NCBI GenBank assembly: GCA_905209725.1
Contig: CAJLTZ010000091.1
Coordinates: forward strand, 1-8,927
Length of the DNA: 8,927 bases
Reading direction: 5' to 3'
DNA from: an uncultured Muribaculaceae bacterium
GTDB lineage: Bacteria; Bacteroidota; Bacteroidia; Bacteroidales; Muribaculaceae
Below are positions 6,649 through 8,927 of the stretch, piece by piece. The notes below the pieces were generated by a model that saw nothing but the letters and a program-made list of their open reading frames with translations, had not been told where the DNA came from and ran no database searches. The position numbers and the translations under genes were made by a program. The stretch's first letter is position 1. Each line of letters opens with the position of its first letter.

Positions 6649-7826
6649 ATACGCAATTGAATTTTATCGAAGCACCATCTGATATTCTAAGCGTAGTGGA
6701 AAAAGGTTTGATAGAACAAAATGGATATTATACCTGCACTATCAGTGAATATTCTGACTCAGACGAGGAATCAGTACTCAAACAGTTGTCGGAGGCACCA
6801 TGGTTTGATTCATTTAACGATCCAATTGAGAAAGAGTTGAAACGAGCAATGGCCCATTTGACGGAATTTAGAGTGAATATGTCTCCGTGCCCGGCTGCTT
6901 TGGCTTGTTACGGAAGGGTAGATGTTCACTATGAAGAGACCATAAAAGTGCAATACAGTTCCGACCTCCAAATTACAGAAGAGGATTTGACAGAACAGGA
7001 TGTTCATTTCACCACACACGATTTCATAAGTATGTTGTCATCATACAACAAGGAGATGGATTCTACTAAAACTTATCCTGAAAAAGTAGTGTCGGTAAAG
7101 AATATGAGCCAACCGCCGTCTTGTAAGTTTTGCAATGGGACAGGTAAGATTTCATGTCCCACTTGCCATGGGATAGGCAATGGTGAGTGTCCTGACTGTA
7201 AAGGTTCTGGAGTTTTCTACGCCCGTGACAATAAGAAAAAAGGATATCTTTACAGTAAATTTGAAGGGAAGGTATACGAATTGAAATCAGGTGCCGATTG
7301 CCCCACGTGTAAGGGCATGGGGCTGTTTAAATGTAAAAGATGCGATGAAACCGGAAAAATAAGTTGCAATGCTTGCAATGGAACTGGTTATGAAAAAGGA
7401 GCTACAAGTGCGCAAGAAATTACTTTCGTGAAAACGATTTATTCTCCTTTTATGGAAGGTGAATTATTCCTGCCTAACGGAGAATCTATGGATTTCGATG
7501 TCTCTATGGTAAAAGAACAGTTGTGCGGCATACCGCCAACAATCTTTGGGAATGGGGCTATATCCGCAATTGTGACAAATCATGACAATACTGATTCCCC
7601 GGAGGAAAAGGTGGTAGATTTATTCAATACTATTGCCAGAGAAAAGAGTCTGGTGGGTCTAACATTCTTACCATATACCCTTTCCCGTATCCATGTGGTG
7701 TCATTCATTTATGACGATGAGGAATTCTTCATAGTGATTGTAGGCACGCATGCTTTTGCCAAGGCCCTTCCTTCAATGACTATGAAGGAGGAACTGTTTA
7801 AGACATATAAAAAGAAAATCCGCTGA
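6645..7826 (+). CDS. Zinc-motif protein with six DnaJ-type CxxCxGxG repeats, no J domain
   Basis: The 393-residue protein has an N-terminal region of about 155 residues that I do not recognise, then two clusters of three cysteine motifs: CKFCNGTG (160), CPTCHGIG (171), CPDCKGSG (182), and CPTCKGMG (219), CKRCDETG (230), CNACNGTG (241). Each cluster has about 11-residue periodicity, and a 30-residue charged linker with YLYSKFEGKVYELKSG separates them. DnaJ itself has four such motifs binding two zincs; six would fit three zincs or a pairing between the clusters. There is no HPD J domain, so it should not itself stimulate Hsp70. The C-terminal 140 residues resemble no family I can name. No signal peptide or membrane segment is seen, so it is probably cytoplasmic. 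The start overlaps the upstream stop by ATGA, and the stop is one base from the next gene, so the three genes are translated together. Confidence 0.85.
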   Translation: MNTQLNFIEAPSDILSVVEKGLIEQNGYYTCTISEYSDSDEESVLKQLSEAPWFDSFNDPIEKELKRAMAHLTEFRVNMSPCPAALACYGRVDVHYEETIKVQYSSDLQITEEDLTEQDVHFTTHDFISMLSSYNKEMDSTKTYPEKVVSVKNMSQPPSCKFCNGTGKISCPTCHGIGNGECPDCKGSGVFYARDNKKKGYLYSKFEGKVYELKSGADCPTCKGMGLFKCKRCDETGKISCNACNGTGYEKGATSAQEITFVKTIYSPFMEGELFLPNGESMDFDVSMVKEQLCGIPPTIFGNGAISAIVTNHDNTDSPEEKVVDLFNTIAREKSLVGLTFLPYTLSRIHVVSFIYDDEEFFIVIVGTHAFAKALPSMTMKEELFKTYKKKIR

Positions 7827-7827
7827 G

Positions 7828-8727
7828 ATGAAGAAACCATTTATATATTTACTGTTAATAGCCTTGACAGGATTATTGCAGTCCTGTCAAAGCTATTCAG
7901 ATGGCAGAATGCTTAAAAAATTCATCAGTAGATTCAATGCCGGGGAATATTCTTGTGCCGCAGCATACGTATATCCCGGGGATAGAATGAATTTAGCATT
8001 CTTTGCCAAAGAGGTAAAAAAACTTGCACCTAATGCCTTCGTTAAACTCGAGGACTATGGCACAGAAAAGCCCGGCGAAGACAGGTATATAGATGCAACA
8101 TTGAATTGGGAGAATGCAACTCCGGCACTGGAGACCTATTTCCGCGCCATAGGTTATCCCCTGAATAAAGAGGGTACTCAAAAAGTCAAACTCAGAGTCA
8201 GGGATACCAATGACGGAGAAACAATCTCATTTGTCTGGGGTATACCCAATGTGCTATCTGACAATCTGTGGATTGCTTCCGTGGAAGAAAAAGATGGCAA
8301 ACCTTTGAAGGACGTGAACATTTATGATTCTCCATCGGAGAATGCTAAGAAAGTGAGCAAGATGGAACATGACCTTATTGTCCAGCAGGAAGGCGAATCA
8401 AACTGGCTTCCGGTATATGAGGTGGATAATAATGGGCATGTCAAGAAATTGTATATACAGAAATCTAAAGATGTAAAATTAGATAGGACGGCATATTTTA
8501 CGATGGGAATTTTTGACTCTATGAGTTTGATATTGGCTTTAATAATTATAATTGTAATTGCTGTCCCAGTATACTATTTAGGCAGTATCGCACAAAGTGT
8601 TTTCTCGGCAAATCCATTATTAGGAATTGGAATCTGCATAGCCCTGATATTGGTAGTATTATATGTAGTGTATCAGTTATTGGAAAAGATTCTATTTGAA
8701 TTATTTATAATTAACTTGCCATACTGA
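7828..8727 (+). CDS. Lipoprotein-like membrane protein with SH3-like region
   Basis: The 299-residue protein starts with a lipoprotein signal, MKK, a hydrophobic stretch, and the lipobox LLQSC with Cys at 20. Residues 27-150 form a soluble region that resembles small Bacteroidetes envelope lipoproteins. Residues 162-213 (DVNIYDSPSENAKKVSK onward, including NWLPVYEV) look like a bacterial SH3-type domain, often a cell-wall or protein-binding module. Two hydrophobic segments follow near the C-terminus (about 232-252 and 265-285), with a short tail ending FIINLPY. A lipid-anchored N-terminus plus C-terminal membrane helices is uncommon and suggests inner-membrane retention. The gene starts one base after the preceding stop and ends just before a strong terminator, so it closes the operon. 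It may be a membrane effector or sensor partnered with the cytoplasmic zinc protein; that is inference. Confidence 0.8.
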   Translation: MKKPFIYLLLIALTGLLQSCQSYSDGRMLKKFISRFNAGEYSCAAAYVYPGDRMNLAFFAKEVKKLAPNAFVKLEDYGTEKPGEDRYIDATLNWENATPALETYFRAIGYPLNKEGTQKVKLRVRDTNDGETISFVWGIPNVLSDNLWIASVEEKDGKPLKDVNIYDSPSENAKKVSKMEHDLIVQQEGESNWLPVYEVDNNGHVKKLYIQKSKDVKLDRTAYFTMGIFDSMSLILALIIIIVIAVPVYYLGSIAQSVFSANPLLGIGICIALILVVLYVVYQLLEKILFELFIINLPY

Positions 8728-8731
8728 TTAC

Positions 8732-8776
8732 AAAAAAATGACGGATAATTGAAACTCTATTATCCGTCATTTTTTT
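8732..8776. terminator. Bidirectional intrinsic terminator, 18-bp perfect stem
   Basis: Bases 8732-8749 pair perfectly with 8759-8776 around a 9-base loop. The stem core is ATGACGGATAAT and its complement, flanked by an A7 run on the left and T7 on the right, so it can end transcription from either side. It lies 4 bases after the lipoprotein stop codon and closes the three-gene operon. It also insulates the block from transcription entering through the right inverted repeat. Confidence 0.93.
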
Positions 8777-8821
8777 GTTCAAGGTGCTGACAGCTGAAGA
8801 CTGGACTAATCTTTGTTACAA

Positions 8822-8844
8822 TCTAACCTACATTATTCATAGGG
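8822..8844. repeat. Right copy of the 23-bp perfect inverted repeat
   Basis: This is the exact reverse complement of 38-60. It lies 45 bases past the terminator in non-coding sequence, whereas the left copy lies inside the brxL frame. The copy itself has a small CCTA-N9-TAGG dyad (8827-8843), as expected of a recombinase site with a short central spacer. The 83 bases outside it (8845-8927) contain a GTGCC-N8-GGCAC hairpin (8844-8861) but no gene that I can support. They include a possible plus-strand start at 8904 (METIYDFC), cut by the window edge. Confidence 0.85.
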
Positions 8845-8927
8845 TGCCTAACGTGCGGCACTGGGCTGATAGCACGGATGCTGTGAGGAGATGTTGAGCC
8901 GGTATGGAAACAATCTATGATTTCTGC

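Noticed and set aside
38..8844. Inverted repeats as insertion-sequence or transposon ends
   Set aside because: There is no transposase inside and no target duplication outside; kept as an alternative, not called as a mobile element.
8820..8927. Minus-strand frame entering from the right edge and ending in the right inverted repeat; plus-strand start at 8904
   Set aside because: Too short and cut by the window edge, with no recognisable family. It is not the missing BrxL C-terminus.
1..8927. CRISPR array, tRNA or rRNA
   Set aside because: No regularly spaced identical repeats of the CRISPR type, and no cloverleaf or rRNA segment was recognised on either strand.

Overview
The window looks like a Bacteroidales chromosome or a mobile accessory region. 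Two Bacteroides-type promoter matches (TAnnTTTG) are present, Shine-Dalgarno sequences are mostly weak, base composition is moderately AT-rich, and the proteins look like those of gut Bacteroidetes. I could not run any search, so the taxonomic call is an inference.

Layout. Nearly the whole window (38-8844) is bracketed by a perfect 23-bp inverted repeat, with 37 bases outside on the left and 83 on the right. Inside are two arms facing away from each other. The left arm, on the minus strand, is read Fic protein (4311-5465), then PglZ (1716-4208), then BrxL (40-1710). PglZ and BrxL are the two distal core proteins of a type 1 BREX phage-defence system. The BrxL frame stops inside the left inverted repeat and lacks its Lon-protease-like C-terminal domain. 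Between the Fic gene and pglZ lie three degenerate 42-bp (14-codon) tandem repeats that run into the pglZ start codon and encode a possible 24-residue leader peptide.

The right arm, on the plus strand, opens with about 380 bases of apparently non-coding but strongly structured sequence. It has a good Bacteroides-type promoter at its 5' end, several nested and mutually exclusive helices, and a U6 tract near its 3' end. I call this a candidate non-coding RNA or long regulatory leader. A tight three-gene operon follows: a uracil-DNA-glycosylase-like protein, a J-domain-less protein with six DnaJ-type CxxCxGxG zinc motifs, and a lipoprotein-like membrane protein with an SH3-like region and two C-terminal membrane segments. 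The operon ends at an 18-bp perfect stem terminator 45 bases before the right inverted repeat.

Reading. The 8.8-kb block may be an invertible or mobile segment that carries the tail of a BREX operon next to an unrelated or auxiliary cassette. The remaining BREX genes (brxA, brxB, brxC, pglX) are not in the window. The points most worth following are the inverted repeat that ends inside brxL, the structured RNA candidate, the 14-codon repeats at the pglZ start, and the undescribed three-gene cassette, which could be an additional defence or stress module.
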